Of a DNA stretch of 32,474 bases, positions 15,699-27,409 are shown in pieces; the stretch's first letter is position 1, and the number at the start of each line of letters is the position of its first letter. The stretch lies in contig JAMPIG010000042.1 of assembly GCA_023662875.1 (NCBI GenBank), positions 1-32,474 of the forward strand, in the 5' to 3' direction. The translations under genes and the position numbers were made by a program. Below the pieces are notes generated by a model. It did no database searches. It was given only the letters and a program-made list of their open reading frames with translations, and was not told where the DNA came from. Source of the DNA: Roseburia sp. GTDB lineage: Bacteria; Bacillota; Clostridia; Lachnospirales; Lachnospiraceae.

Positions 15699-18509
15699 AT
15701 GGCTTTTGACATGGAGCAGTACGAAAGGTGGCCTGCAAACCACAAACACGATCAAAATCCCAGCAAGAAGATTCTTGCCCTGGGAAAAAAGATCACGGAT
15801 GTAGCCGCCCACAAGCTGGGAAGCGTAAAGGTGGAGGATCCGGAATATTGGGGTCTGGCCGAGCTGATCACGGAGGAGATGGCGGAGGTGGGCCTCGCCA
15901 TGAAGCTGAGGACGCCCTATACCTTTGCCGAGATGTGTAAGCTGTGCAAGATCGACAAAGCGGGGGAGGAGAAGTTCCAGAAGCTCTTAGACGAGATGAG
16001 CTACATCGGTCTTCTGGAGTATGATTACGGTTATCACTACGATCATAACGGCCGCACCCACGAGCAGACGGAGCGCAGATATGTGCTGCCTATGTTTGTG
16101 CCCGGCTCGGCGGAGCTGTTCAACATGGAGGAGCTGCCCGACAGGAGTAATCCCAGACTGCGGGATCATCCGGACGTTGCTTCCTTTTTTGAGCGCATGA
16201 CCTATATTCCCCTGGCGGGCATTACCCAGATGGTGCCGCCCGGAGGCGCAGGGATCGGTATGCATGTCATCCCGGTGGAGAAGGCGATCTCCATGGAGAA
16301 TCAGTCGGTGGATCTGGAGCATCTCTCCTACTGGCTGAAAAAGTACGAGGGTCACATCGGTGTGGGACGCTGCTCCTGCCGTGCTTCCCGCAAGGTGCTG
16401 GGAGAAGGCGTGGCGGACGACGATTTCGGCTGGTGTATCGGGGTAGGCGATTTCGCGGATTACTGCCGCGAGACGGGCAAGGGCCACGATATCACCTACG
16501 ACGAGGCGATGGCGATTCTGCAGAGGGCGGAGGAGAACGGCTTCGTACATCAGGTTACCAATATCGACGGCGAAAATAAGATTTTCGGTATCTGTAACTG
16601 TAACGTCAATATCTGTAACGCCCTGCGTACCTCGCAGCTCTTTAACACGCCGAATATGTCCCGTTCCGCCTATGTGGCGCATGTTGACAAGGAAAAGTGC
16701 GTGGCCTGCGGACGCTGCGTGGAGTACTGCCCCGCGGGAGCGACAAGGCTCGGCCAGAAGCTTTGCACGAAGGACGGCAAGGAGGTCGAATATCCGAAGC
16801 AGGAACTTCCAGACGAGGTGAAATGGACGAAAGACAAGTGGGATCTCGACTACCGCGACAACAACCGGATCAACAGCCACAAGACGGGCACTGCGCCCTG
16901 TAAGACAGCCTGCCCGGCTCATATAGCGGTACAGGGTTATCTGAAGAAGGCTTCCCAGGGCAAGTACAAGGAGGCTCTGGCCCTGATCAAGAAGCAGAAT
17001 CCCTTCCCGGCGGTGTGCGGCCGGATTTGTAACCGCCGCTGCGAGGACGCCTGCACGAGAGGAACCATCGACGAGGCGGTTGCCATCGACGCGGTAAAGA
17101 AGTTTATTGCGGATCAGGATCTGAAGGCGGAGACCAGGTACATACCGCCCGTAGTGATCCCGGCCAGCATCCATATGGATCATTTCCCCGAGAAGATCGC
17201 CATCATCGGCGGCGGCCCCGCGGGGCTGAGCGCGGCCTTCTATCTGGCGGAAAAAGGGTATCGTCCTACGGTGTTTGAGAAGAATGAAAAGCCCGGCGGT
17301 ATGCTGCAGTATGGAATTCCCTCCTATAAGCTGGAGAAGGATGTCATTGAGGCGGAAATCGACGTCATGCGCGAGATGGGCGTAGAGATTAAGACCGGCG
17401 TGGAGGTCGGAAAGGACGTTACCTTAAAGCAGCTGCGCGAGCAGGGCTATAAGGCGTTCTATATTGCCATCGGCTGCAGCGCGGGACGGCGTCCGGGCGT
17501 CCCGGGGGACGACGCGGAGGGAACCATGACAGCCATCGACTACCTGCATGAGGCAAATACGGGAAATACCTCCTTTACGGGAAGAGTCGTCGTCGTAGGC
17601 GGCGGAAACGTGGCGGTGGACGCGGCGAGAGTCAGCGTCCGGAGCGGCGCTTCGGAGGTTACCATGCTCAGCCTGGAGTCCGAGAAGGAGATGCCTGCTT
17701 CCGCGGAGGAAATCCGGGAAGCGACAGAGGACGGCGTCCTGATCAAGAACGGCTGGGGTCCGAAGGAAGTATTGACCGAGGGCGGAAAGGTGACAGGCGT
17801 TGTATTTAAGAAGTGTCTCTCCGTTATGAACGCGGAAGGGAAATTTGCGCCTGCCTATGACGAGAACGATACGATTACGCTGGAGTGCGACCGGGTGATC
17901 TTTGCCATCGGCCAGAGAACGGTATGGGGGAACCTGCTGGAGGGAGAGAAGACCGAGTTTAACGGCCCCGCGATTGTGGCGGATAAGCTGACCTTCCAGA
18001 CCGGCCAGCCGGATATCTTTGTGGGCGGCGACGTCTATACAGGGCCGAAGTTTGCCATCGACGCGATCGCGGCGGGACATTACGCGGCGGAGTCCCTGCA
18101 CCGCTATGTTCATAACGGTCATATGACCATCGGCCGGAACCGCTGGGAATTCAACGAGCTGGATAAGAACAATATCCGTGTGGAGAGCTATGATAACTCT
18201 TCCCGCCAGATTGAGGCGCTGGATCCTTCCGTTCCCGCAAAGTCCTTCAGGGATGCGCATGTCACCTTTACCGAGGAACAGGTGAAGAAGGAGACCGCGC
18301 GCTGCCTGGGCTGCGGCGCTACCATAGTGGACGAGAACAAGTGTATCGGCTGCGGCGTATGTACTACGAAGTGCGAGTTTGACGCGATCACGCTGCACCG
18401 CGACCGTCCAGAGTGTACGAATATGATAAAGGCGGAGGATAAGTTCAAGGCGATCATCCCTTATCAGCTGAAGCGTGCGGTGAAGATTGTGAAGAATAAG
18501 AATAAGTAA
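15699..18509 (+). CDS. Multi-cluster Fe-S / FAD / NAD(P)H oxidoreductase (GltD-like)
   Basis: The 936-residue protein starts at ATG 15699 after AAGGAGG. Order: an N-terminal region (1-320) with Cys-rich segments GRCSCRASRK (C225, C227), DFGWCIGVGDFADYC (C246, C256) and GICNCNVNICN (C299, C301, C306); a ferredoxin motif KCVACGRCVEYCP (334-345); a GltD/dihydropyrimidine dehydrogenase-type Fe-S domain (CKTACP at 401 and CGRICNRRCEDAC at 440-452); the FAD site IAIIGGGPAGLSAAFYLAEK (500-519); the NAD(P)H site VVVVGGGNVAVDAARVS (about 630); the flavin closing motif GGDVYTGPKFAIDAI; and a C-terminal ferredoxin motif KCIGCGVCTTKC. It can move electrons between NAD(P)H and a low-potential carrier and is the best candidate donor for the activase. 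hypA follows after 17 bp. Confidence 0.85.
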   Translation: MAFDMEQYERWPANHKHDQNPSKKILALGKKITDVAAHKLGSVKVEDPEYWGLAELITEEMAEVGLAMKLRTPYTFAEMCKLCKIDKAGEEKFQKLLDEMSYIGLLEYDYGYHYDHNGRTHEQTERRYVLPMFVPGSAELFNMEELPDRSNPRLRDHPDVASFFERMTYIPLAGITQMVPPGGAGIGMHVIPVEKAISMENQSVDLEHLSYWLKKYEGHIGVGRCSCRASRKVLGEGVADDDFGWCIGVGDFADYCRETGKGHDITYDEAMAILQRAEENGFVHQVTNIDGENKIFGICNCNVNICNALRTSQLFNTPNMSRSAYVAHVDKEKCVACGRCVEYCPAGATRLGQKLCTKDGKEVEYPKQELPDEVKWTKDKWDLDYRDNNRINSHKTGTAPCKTACPAHIAVQGYLKKASQGKYKEALALIKKQNPFPAVCGRICNRRCEDACTRGTIDEAVAIDAVKKFIADQDLKAETRYIPPVVIPASIHMDHFPEKIAIIGGGPAGLSAAFYLAEKGYRPTVFEKNEKPGGMLQYGIPSYKLEKDVIEAEIDVMREMGVEIKTGVEVGKDVTLKQLREQGYKAFYIAIGCSAGRRPGVPGDDAEGTMTAIDYLHEANTGNTSFTGRVVVVGGGNVAVDAARVSVRSGASEVTMLSLESEKEMPASAEEIREATEDGVLIKNGWGPKEVLTEGGKVTGVVFKKCLSVMNAEGKFAPAYDENDTITLECDRVIFAIGQRTVWGNLLEGEKTEFNGPAIVADKLTFQTGQPDIFVGGDVYTGPKFAIDAIAAGHYAAESLHRYVHNGHMTIGRNRWEFNELDKNNIRVESYDNSSRQIEALDPSVPAKSFRDAHVTFTEEQVKKETARCLGCGATIVDENKCIGCGVCTTKCEFDAITLHRDRPECTNMIKAEDKFKAIIPYQLKRAVKIVKNKNK

Positions 18510-18526
18510 GGAAAGCAGGGATTGAC

Positions 18527-18871
18527 ATGCATGAGCTGGGAGTCGTGTTTTATGTCGTCCGCGACGTAAAACAGGTGGCGGAGGAGAACGCCGTGGAAAA
18601 GATTTCCTCCGTGACGCTGCAGATCGGCGAGGTGTCGGGGATTATCCACGATTATCTGATCGACTGCTGGAACTGGGCGAAGAAGAAGGAGCCCGTGATG
18701 GAGGAGGCGGAGCTTAAGATTGAGCAGATCGACGCAGTCACCTTCTGCGAGGACTGCGGGCAGGAATACCCGACGGTACAGTATGCGAAGGTCTGTCCGC
18801 ACTGTGGCAGCGAGCATACTTATCTTCGACGGGGGAACGAGTTCCTGATAAAAGAAGTAGAAGCATATTGA
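18527..18871 (+). CDS. hypA: HypA, nickel metallochaperone
   Basis: The 114-residue HypA/HybF-family protein delivers nickel together with HypB. The nickel-binding N-terminus M1-H2-E3 is intact, and the zinc site has two CxxC pairs: C74/C77 (FCEDCGQEY) and C90/C93 (VCPHCGSEH), the classical arrangement. Length is normal for the family. ATG 18527 is 17 bp after the large oxidoreductase, with GGAAAGCAGGG upstream, so the two are surely co-transcribed. It closes the cluster begun by hypB; a perfect palindrome follows 4 bp after the stop. Its separation from hypB by ten kilobases of redox genes, and the lack of any hyp C/D/E/F gene, are unusual. Confidence 0.95.
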   Translation: MHELGVVFYVVRDVKQVAEENAVEKISSVTLQIGEVSGIIHDYLIDCWNWAKKKEPVMEEAELKIEQIDAVTFCEDCGQEYPTVQYAKVCPHCGSEHTYLRRGNEFLIKEVEAY

Positions 18872-18875
18872 CGGG

Positions 18876-18909
18876 AGGCCCGGCGCTGGAATATTCCAGC
18901 GCCGGGCCT
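18876..18909. terminator. Perfect 34-bp palindrome after hypA
   Basis: AGGCCCGGCGCTGGAAT is followed at once by its exact reverse complement. The folded RNA is a very stable GC-rich hairpin 4 bp after the hypA stop. It lacks a U-tract, so it may be a bidirectional 3'-end or mRNA-protecting structure and not a classical terminator. Confidence 0.6.
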
Positions 18910-19066
18910 GACTGCGTGCGGAAAGCAACAGCAGAACTGTTTTTGGAAAGAATCGTTCCGTTCCGAGGTCGTTTTTGCTGTAAGTCGACGTCAGCAGAAA
19001 AGCTGCGCAGGAAACCGGCAATTCTTTTAACGCTTCTTTTAACTGGGAAAAAAAGTAAAAAAACTA

Positions 19067-19095
19067 TGTACATAAGAACCGAAAAAGGGTAAAAT
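19067..19095 (+). promoter_or_regulatory. Possible promoter for pepD
   Basis: TGTACA (19067-19072) and TAAAAT (19090-19095) are 17 bp apart. The -10 is good, the -35 only moderate. It lies about 80 bp upstream of the pepD ATG, in the 306-bp gap 18872-19177 that otherwise holds only the hypA palindrome. Confidence 0.4.
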
Positions 19096-19177
19096 GAGGA
19101 ATGGTCGGAGGGAACGCGGTTTTCCATAAGGCTTGCGGGAGACCGGCCGACAAAGACAGGATCAGAAAGGGTGTAGT

Positions 19178-20620
19178 ATGGGAGTTTTATCGGAATTGGA
19201 GCCGAAGAGCGTCTTCGGCTACTTTGAGGAAATCACAAGGATCCCGCATGGGTCGGGCAACGTAGATCGGATCAGCGATTACCTTGTGGAGTTTGCGAAA
19301 AAGCAGGGATTATTTTACCGACAGGATGAATTGAAAAACGTGATTCTGGTAAAGGAGGCCACGCCGGGGTACGAGGAGAAGCCTGCTGTTATCCTGCAGG
19401 GACATATGGATATGGTGGCGGTGAAAAAGCCGGGATGTGAGATCGATCTGGAAAAGGAGGGACTGCGCGTCGCCGTGGAGGGAGACCGGGTCTATGCGGA
19501 GGGCACCAGCCTGGGCGGAGACGACGGGATCGCCGTGGCTTACGCGCTGGCCCTGCTGTCCTCGGACACCCTGAAGCATCCGAAGCTGGAGGTAATTCTT
19601 ACGGTGGATGAAGAGGTAGGAATGGACGGCGCGAGAGGAATCGACCTTTCCGGGCTCACAGGCCATCGCATGATCAACCTGGACTCCGAGGAGGAGGGGA
19701 TCTTTTTGACCAGCTGCGCCGGGGGCGCGCGGGTAAAGTGCCGGATTCCGGTGGCGGAGAGCCCGGCGGAAGGACTGACATACCGCGTGACGGTGGACGG
19801 ACTGCTGGGCGGACACTCCGGCGGCGAGATTCATAAGGAACGGGGCAACTCCAACTGTCTGTTTGGAAGACTGCTGTACCGACTCTGTCAGAGGATGCCC
19901 GTGCGGCTGGCTGAGCTGCAGGGCGGACTGGCGGACAATGCGATTCCCCGGGAGACGACGGGACTGCTGGTGATTCGGAAGGAGGACAGCGAAAGCTTTG
20001 GAGCCCTGCTGGATACGGTGGAGAAGGAGCTGCAGGGAGAGTTATCCGGGAAGGATCCCGGCCTGCGGATCCGTGCGGTCGAGGAAGAGGGAAAAACGAC
20101 ATGTATCAGCGCGGAGGATACCCTGCGGACGGCAGCCTTTTTGTGGAGTCTGCCCAACGGCGTCCAGGCCATGAGCGCGGATATGCCGGGGCTGGTGGAA
20201 ACCTCTCTGAACTTAGGGATCCTGCAGTACAAAGACGGAACGGTATGCGCTGAGTTTTCGGTGCGCAGCAGCGTGGAGAGCGCGAAGAAGGCCCTGATCC
20301 GGAAGCTGCAGGCTGTCACTGGGCTGGCCGGGGGCGAGGCGGAGGTGAGCGGGGATTACCCGGGCTGGCGTTTCCGGAAGGATTCTCCCCTGCGGGAGAA
20401 GATGGTGGCGCTGTACGAGGAGATGTACGGGGAGAAGCCGAGGGTAGAGGCGATCCATGCGGGATTGGAGTGCGGTATTTTAGGCAGTAAGATCGAGGAT
20501 CTGGATTGCGTCTCCATGGGCCCCGATATGCGGGATATCCATACGACGGAGGAAACCTTAAGTATTTCTTCTGTGCGGAGAGTCTGGGAATACCTGGTGA
20601 GGCTGCTGGAAAGTGTGTAA
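19178..20620 (+). CDS. pepD: Aminoacyl-histidine dipeptidase (M20 family, PepD)
   Basis: The 480-residue cytoplasmic metallopeptidase cleaves Xaa-His and other dipeptides. ATG 19178 is preceded by AGAAAGGGTG; the frame is open to a TTG at 19133 without a better site. M20 metal-site motifs are present: QGHMDMVAV (H76, D78), GGDDGIAVAYALA (D115/D116), TVDEEVGMDGARG (E145 catalytic, E146 metal), and the late HAGLECGILGSK with the closing GPDMRDIHTTEETLSISSV. The lid domain SGGEIHKERGNSN is typical for PepD. Length matches the family (about 480-490). It probably stands as a single gene or leads a short unit with lacZ 133 bp downstream; no functional link is evident. Confidence 0.93.
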   Translation: MGVLSELEPKSVFGYFEEITRIPHGSGNVDRISDYLVEFAKKQGLFYRQDELKNVILVKEATPGYEEKPAVILQGHMDMVAVKKPGCEIDLEKEGLRVAVEGDRVYAEGTSLGGDDGIAVAYALALLSSDTLKHPKLEVILTVDEEVGMDGARGIDLSGLTGHRMINLDSEEEGIFLTSCAGGARVKCRIPVAESPAEGLTYRVTVDGLLGGHSGGEIHKERGNSNCLFGRLLYRLCQRMPVRLAELQGGLADNAIPRETTGLLVIRKEDSESFGALLDTVEKELQGELSGKDPGLRIRAVEEEGKTTCISAEDTLRTAAFLWSLPNGVQAMSADMPGLVETSLNLGILQYKDGTVCAEFSVRSSVESAKKALIRKLQAVTGLAGGEAEVSGDYPGWRFRKDSPLREKMVALYEEMYGEKPRVEAIHAGLECGILGSKIEDLDCVSMGPDMRDIHTTEETLSISSVRRVWEYLVRLLESV

Positions 20621-20708
20621 GGGATGGTATGTGTCGGCCGCGCGGACATGGGCAGGTATCAGGAAAACAGGAAAATCTGCAAGAAGGCGCAGAGCGCAGA
20701 AACCTTGA

Positions 20709-23843
<3,135 letters not shown>

Positions 23844-23907
23844 CAATTTTTTGCGCGGAGGGCCGAAGTCGCCGAACAGTGTGGCGCGGCCCGGAAAGGA
23901 TATTATT

Positions 23908-25677
23908 TTGGATAGTTTGGAAATGGAAACAGAGCAGGAGACATGGGAGATGCAGATCGACGAGAGGATCCGGAGAGCAGTACAGGAGATGGGCTTTGAG
24001 AATTTTTCGCCGATTCAGGAGATGGCGATTCCCTGCCTGTTGAACGGAGAGGATATCATCGGACAGGCACAGACCGGAACGGGAAAAACGGCGGCCTTCG
24101 GAATTCCGGCGCTGCAGAGGATCGACCCGGAGCTGCGAAAGCTCCAGTGCCTGATTCTTTGCCCGACCCGGGAGCTCGCCATGCAGGCGGCGGACGAGCT
24201 GCGTAAAATCGCAAAGTATATGCACGGGATCCGGATTCTGCCGGTATACGGCGGTCAGGAGATCGGGAAGCAGATCAGCGGCCTGCGGGGGGTGCAGATC
24301 ATTGTCGGTACGCCGGGCCGGGTGATGGATCATATGCGCCGCCATACCATCAAGCTGGATCACGTAAACACGGTAGTGCTTGACGAGGCGGACGAGATGC
24401 TGAACATGGGCTTTCGGGAGGACATGGAGCTGATCCTGGGGCAGATTCCCAACGAGCACCAGACAGCGCTTTTTTCCGCTACCATGCCCCAGCCTATTCT
24501 GGAGATTACGGATCAGTTCCAGAAGAACGCGAGAATGATCCGGGTAGCGGCCCGGGAGCTGACGATTCCGCTGGTATCCCAGCGGTATTACAGGGTCAGC
24601 AGCCAGAACAAGGACGCGGCCTGCATCCGGCTGCTGGAGTACTACCAGCCCTCGCTTTGCCTGATTTTCTGCAACACAAAGGTCAAGGTGGACGAGCTGG
24701 CGGAGGTCTTGAAGCGGGCTGGCTTCGGGGCGGAGGGCCTTCACGGCGATATGTCCCAGCATCAGCGGGATCAGGCCATGCGCCGCTTTCGGGAGGGCAG
24801 CACGGGCATCCTGATCGCGACAGATGTGGCGGCCCGTGGAATCGATGTGGATAACGTAGAGGTGGTGATCAATTATGACCTGCCTCAGGATATCGAATAC
24901 TATGTACACCGTATCGGAAGAACGGGGCGCGCGGGAAAAACGGGACGTTCCTTTACCTTTGTGACGGCCAGGGAGAGCTATCGGATCCGGGAGATCGAGC
25001 GGGTATGCCATACGACCATCGAGGAAAAGAAGCTGCCGGGGGCCTCGAAGGTGATGAAGGCCAAGGCAGACAAATATCTGAACCGGGTCTGGGAGCTGCA
25101 TGAGCATGAGGATATTGAGCTGATGAAGAGCTTTCTGCAGCGCAAGATGGAGGAAGAAGAGTGCGACGCCCTGGAGCTGGCGGCGGCGATGCTGAAGGCC
25201 CAGGTGGGCGATAAGGGGCCGGAAATCGAGGTAGACCGACCGGTGAGCAGAGGACGCGGGGAGCGCCTCTGGGACAGGAGAGGAAGAGAAGGCGGCCGGG
25301 ATGGCAGGTTCCGTGGACGGAACGAGGACGGCAGACAGAACGGGAGATTCCGTGGACGTGACGAGGACGACAGGCGGAACGGGAGATTCCGTGGACGTGA
25401 CGAGGACGGCGGCCGGGACGGGAGATTCCGTGGACGTGACGAGGACGACAGGCGGAACGGGAGATTCCGTGGACGGGACGAGGACGACAGGCAGAACGGG
25501 AGATCTCGTGGACGGGACGACCGGCGGAGCCCGGAGGAGGGCCGGGAAGAAAACAGCAGCCGGAGCGGGAGATTCCGTGGACGTGACGAGGACGGCGGCC
25601 GGGACGGAAGATTCCGGGGTCGGGACGACCGGCGGAATTCGGAGAGAAGATCCAGAGGAAAACAGCAGCAGAAGTAA
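23908..25677 (+). CDS. DEAD-box RNA helicase with Arg/Gly/Asp-rich repeat tail
   Basis: The ~589-residue cold-shock-type (CshA/DeaD-like) helicase unwinds RNA during ribosome assembly or decay. I choose TTG 23908 because GGAAAGGA lies 7 nt upstream; ATG 23923 is an alternative, and earlier in-frame starts would overlap lacZ. Motifs: Q (FENFSPIQEMAIP), I (AQTGTGKT), Ia (PTRELAMQ), II (DEAD), III (SAT), IV (LIFCNTK), V (ATDVAARGIDVDNV) and VI (HRIGRTGRAGKTG). After the core comes a helical region to about residue 445, then about 125 residues built from 13-residue units such as GRFRGRDEDDRRN, ending RSRGKQQQK. Such tails bind RNA and can drive condensates. The canonical DbpA-type RNA-binding domain of DeaD is not evident. 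Confidence 0.93.
   Translation: MDSLEMETEQETWEMQIDERIRRAVQEMGFENFSPIQEMAIPCLLNGEDIIGQAQTGTGKTAAFGIPALQRIDPELRKLQCLILCPTRELAMQAADELRKIAKYMHGIRILPVYGGQEIGKQISGLRGVQIIVGTPGRVMDHMRRHTIKLDHVNTVVLDEADEMLNMGFREDMELILGQIPNEHQTALFSATMPQPILEITDQFQKNARMIRVAARELTIPLVSQRYYRVSSQNKDAACIRLLEYYQPSLCLIFCNTKVKVDELAEVLKRAGFGAEGLHGDMSQHQRDQAMRRFREGSTGILIATDVAARGIDVDNVEVVINYDLPQDIEYYVHRIGRTGRAGKTGRSFTFVTARESYRIREIERVCHTTIEEKKLPGASKVMKAKADKYLNRVWELHEHEDIELMKSFLQRKMEEEECDALELAAAMLKAQVGDKGPEIEVDRPVSRGRGERLWDRRGREGGRDGRFRGRNEDGRQNGRFRGRDEDDRRNGRFRGRDEDGGRDGRFRGRDEDDRRNGRFRGRDEDDRQNGRSRGRDDRRSPEEGREENSSRSGRFRGRDEDGGRDGRFRGRDDRRNSERRSRGKQQQK
25291..25640 (+). repeat. 39-bp coding tandem repeats in the helicase tail
   Basis: About seven units, in part 39 bp in length (GRFRGRDED + 4 variable residues), vary mainly at the GGRD / DRRN / DRQN positions, with one interrupted stretch around 25510-25570. 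Near-identical units make this a likely spot for expansion or contraction by slippage. Confidence 0.85.
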
Positions 25678-25787
25678 CGGCGGATTCTGAGAAAGCAACG
25701 AGAGCAGCAGCTATAGCGGGTTTCACGGCATGTTGAGGTTTGTGCGCATGGTTGACAAGCCAAAGGGCGGCGGAAAGAGGTGCGAAA

Positions 25788-26318
25788 ATGAGAATCGGAA
25801 CAGGATATGATGTTCATCGGCTGACGGAGGGACGGGATCTGATCGTCGGCGGAGTGAAAATTCCTTATGAAAAGGGGCTTTTGGGACATTCCGACGCGGA
25901 TGTACTGCTACATGCCGTGATGGACGCGCTGCTGGGCGCGGCGGCGCTGGGCGATATCGGCCTGCATTTTCCGGATACAGATCCCGCGTATCGGGGGATT
26001 TCCTCGCTGCTGCTTTTGGAAAAGACGGGAGAAATGCTGCGTGAAAAGGGCTTTTTTGTGGAGAACATCGACGCTACTATTATCGCCCAGGCTCCTAAAA
26101 TGCGCCCTCACATTGACGCCATGCGGGAAAATATTGCCCGAACGCTGGAGTTGGATCCCGGCTGCGTCAACGTAAAGGCCACAACCGAGGAGGGGCTGGG
26201 CTTTACGGGAGCGGGAGAAGGAATCGCAGCGCAGGCGGTATGCCTGCTGACCAGTCCCTCTGATATGAGTGCTTCCGGGATATTAGGCTGTGCAAGCTGC
26301 AGCGGCTGTGGAAGGTAG
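25788..26318 (+). CDS. ispF: 2-C-methyl-D-erythritol 2,4-cyclodiphosphate synthase
   Basis: IspF catalyses the cyclising step of the MEP isoprenoid pathway in the cytoplasm, as a trimer with one divalent metal per subunit. ATG 25788 follows AAAGAGGTG. Metal ligands D8, H10 (GTGYDVHRL) and H42 ([20 protein letters not shown]) are all present, as are [12 protein letters not shown] and [20 protein letters not shown]. The family is normally about 155-160 residues; this one has 176 because of a C-terminal extension [20 protein letters not shown] with three Cys. IspD is not next to it. It is separated from the helicase by 110 bp. Confidence 0.95.
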   Translation: MRIGTGYDVHRLTEGRDLIVGGVKIPYEKGLLGHSDADVLLHAVMDALLGAAALGDIGLHFPDTDPAYRGISSLLLLEKTGEMLREKGFFVENIDATIIAQAPKMRPHIDAMRENIARTLELDPGCVNVKATTEEGLGFTGAGEGIAAQAVCLLTSPSDMSASGILGCASCSGCGR

Positions 26319-26380
26319 ATGGAGCTCTGTATTTACAGACTTTTGTTCTCACACTCGGTAACAGCGGGATTTTAATTGTT

Positions 26381-27142
26381 CTATTCACTCCCGCATTCTG
26401 ATAACAGCTTTTGGAAATAAGCGTCGTCTTCCGTAGCTTTCCAGAGTTCTTCCTGCCGTCCGTCCTTTAACAGTTGTCGAATCAACTGGAGGCAATTTGT
26501 TACGGCTTTCTTTTCTCCGTTTTTCAGCCCTTCTTCCAGTCCTTCTTTCAGTCCCTCGTTTCGCCCCTCTTCCCTTCCAAATTCTCTTTCCTGTTCCCGA
26601 ATCACTTTCATTACGACTTCTTCATTGTACTCATAAATACTCATAGGCATTACCTCCGCTTTGTTTTGCCGCAGGAAATGGGAGAGAATTCCCTCGCGGA
26701 TACACTGATCAACCGCCAGGGGCACAGCGTCCTTTACCGGCATTACTTTCGCCTTTTCCCGCACGCATTCTACATATTGCATATATTCCTTCAGAGGCAG
26801 GCACTGTTCTTTCAGCGGTTCGTTGTATCCGGGATTGATGTTCCAGACCTGTACGCGCAGCTCCAGTTGAGGAGGCCCGGACATCTGCCGTAAAGGTTTC
26901 GCCAGCGTCTCTTCGTCTGGTTCTCCCCCAGGCTCGTCCTGTGCCGCTTCGGTTTGTCCTTCAAAAAGCTCGTCCTTCGCTGATTCTCCATTCCGTCCCA
27001 AAAAGGATTCCGATAGCTTCAGTTCCACTCGTTCCGGCAGCTTTTCCGTCCCGTTGTAAAACACCGCAAACTGCGCCTCCGGCAGCATGAGCCTTTTTCG
27101 ACCGTACATAAGCCCTATGTCTTTTTTGCGTTCTTCTTTCAT
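26381..27142 (-). pseudogene. Rpn/YhgA-type nuclease-family protein, N-terminally truncated
   Basis: The minus-strand frame gives 253 residues from ATG 27142 (AAAAGGAAG upstream), with an open but unlikely extension to 27241. The middle segment LPEAQFAVFYNGTEKLPERVELKLSESF, LELRVQVWNINPGYNEPL and the end CIREGILSHFLRQNKAEVM match the C-terminal half of Rpn/PD-(D/E)XK transposase-family proteins common in Lachnospiraceae. The N-terminal ~100-150 residues holding the nuclease active site are missing, replaced by a short MKEERKKDIGLMYGRKRLM. A charged E/G-rich linker (residues about 65-90) and a late coiled repeat (REEGRNEGLKEGLEEGLKNG) are visible. It may be a decayed copy or a shortened form still expressed; the good ribosome binding site leaves this open. 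Confidence 0.65.
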
Positions 27143-27374
27143 ATACTTCCTTTTCCATGGGGTACGCGAAAAAAAGACGCCGGAACCGCTTTCGTTTTCC
27201 CGAACCCTATGCCTGTTTAAAACAATGTGAGTGAAAAGCATAGAATTCGTTGAGATCAGACAGATTCTGATAGAATAGTAGATGTTTGCTTCAAGAATAT
27301 ATGCTTTAAAAGAATTGTATCAGAAGAGGGAAGAGTTGGCAACTGTTTTTTCAGGGACAAATGCTGAAAAAAGA

Positions 27375-27403
27375 TTGACAAAACCCAGAAAGTTGCATAT
27401 TCT
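27375..27403 (+). promoter_or_regulatory. Sigma-A promoter for the cysE-cysS transcript
   Basis: TTGACA (27375-27380) and TATTCT (27398-27403) are exactly 17 bp apart, just upstream of the T-box leader. The stretch 27143-27374 upstream shows nothing else I can support beyond a short ATCAGA/TCTGAT inverted repeat near 27257. Confidence 0.75.
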
Positions 27404-27409
27404 GAATTA

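Noticed and set aside
6365-18871. Cluster considered as a normal NiFe-hydrogenase or CO dehydrogenase maturation operon
   Set aside because: No hydrogenase large subunit, no CODH catalytic subunit, and no hypC, hypD, hypE or hypF are present in the window.
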